Shown here in pieces: positions 8,130 through 8,136 of a DNA stretch of 8,136 bases. How positions within the stretch are numbered: position 1 is the stretch's first letter; each line of letters begins with the position of its first letter. The stretch is from the NCBI GenBank assembly GCA_021793495.1, contig JAJYSQ010000049.1:1-8136 (forward strand), given 5' to 3'. The notes beneath the pieces were generated by a model. That model did not search any database, was not told where the DNA came from, and saw nothing but the letters and a program-made list of their open reading frames with translations. Source of the stretch: Actinomycetes bacterium (GTDB lineage: Bacteria > Actinomycetota > Actinomycetes > JAJYSQ01). The position numbers and the translations under genes were made by a program.

Positions 8130-8136
8130 TGCCGGG

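Overview
The window is very GC-rich, with G or C at most third codon positions, frequent GTG starts and two genes that look leaderless. Together with a GabD1-type succinate-semialdehyde dehydrogenase of mycobacterial type, this points to a chromosomal segment of a high-GC actinomycete. I cannot name the genus. No tRNA, rRNA, CRISPR array, insertion sequence or transposase was seen, and nearly all of the window is coding.

Layout. (1) Positions 1-1796, minus strand: the start and most of a type I restriction-modification DNA methyltransferase subunit (HsdM). Its C-terminus runs off the left edge. It reads without a stop for 598 codons and carries an extra N-terminal region of about 150 residues before the usual HsdM start; I do not recognise this region. 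(2) Positions 1797-1966: a divergent spacer with a 12-bp tandem repeat (three copies) and a short protein-like stretch in another minus frame. (3) Positions 1967-2830, plus: a ten-helix EamA/DMT transporter, possibly leaderless. (4) Positions 2906-4279, plus: gabD1, with a strong ribosome binding site. (5) Positions 4280-4350: a convergent intergenic region with a duplicated gabD1 stop region and a perfect 10-bp-stem hairpin. (6) Positions 8078 down to 4350, minus: a likely three-gene unit of a membrane-anchored penicillin-acylase-family Ntn hydrolase, a small four-helix membrane protein (GTGA overlap with the acylase stop) and a glyoxalase-like VOC protein. A leaderless-type promoter and a 9-bp tandem repeat precede the acylase.

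How the genes relate. The transporter and gabD1 are codirectional with a 75-nt gap and may share transcription, but gabD1 has its own strong ribosome binding site. The acylase, membrane protein and VOC gene are probably cotranscribed; the acylase would act outside the membrane on an amide substrate that cannot be deduced here. HsdM would be part of a defence system whose specificity (HsdS) and restriction (HsdR) genes must lie beyond the left edge, if present. Its codon use (ATA, AGA, TCA and TTG appear) looks slightly less extreme than its neighbours, which fits an acquired defence cassette next to housekeeping genes, though this is only an impression. The most unusual object is the N-terminally extended HsdM and the unclear frame at its start.
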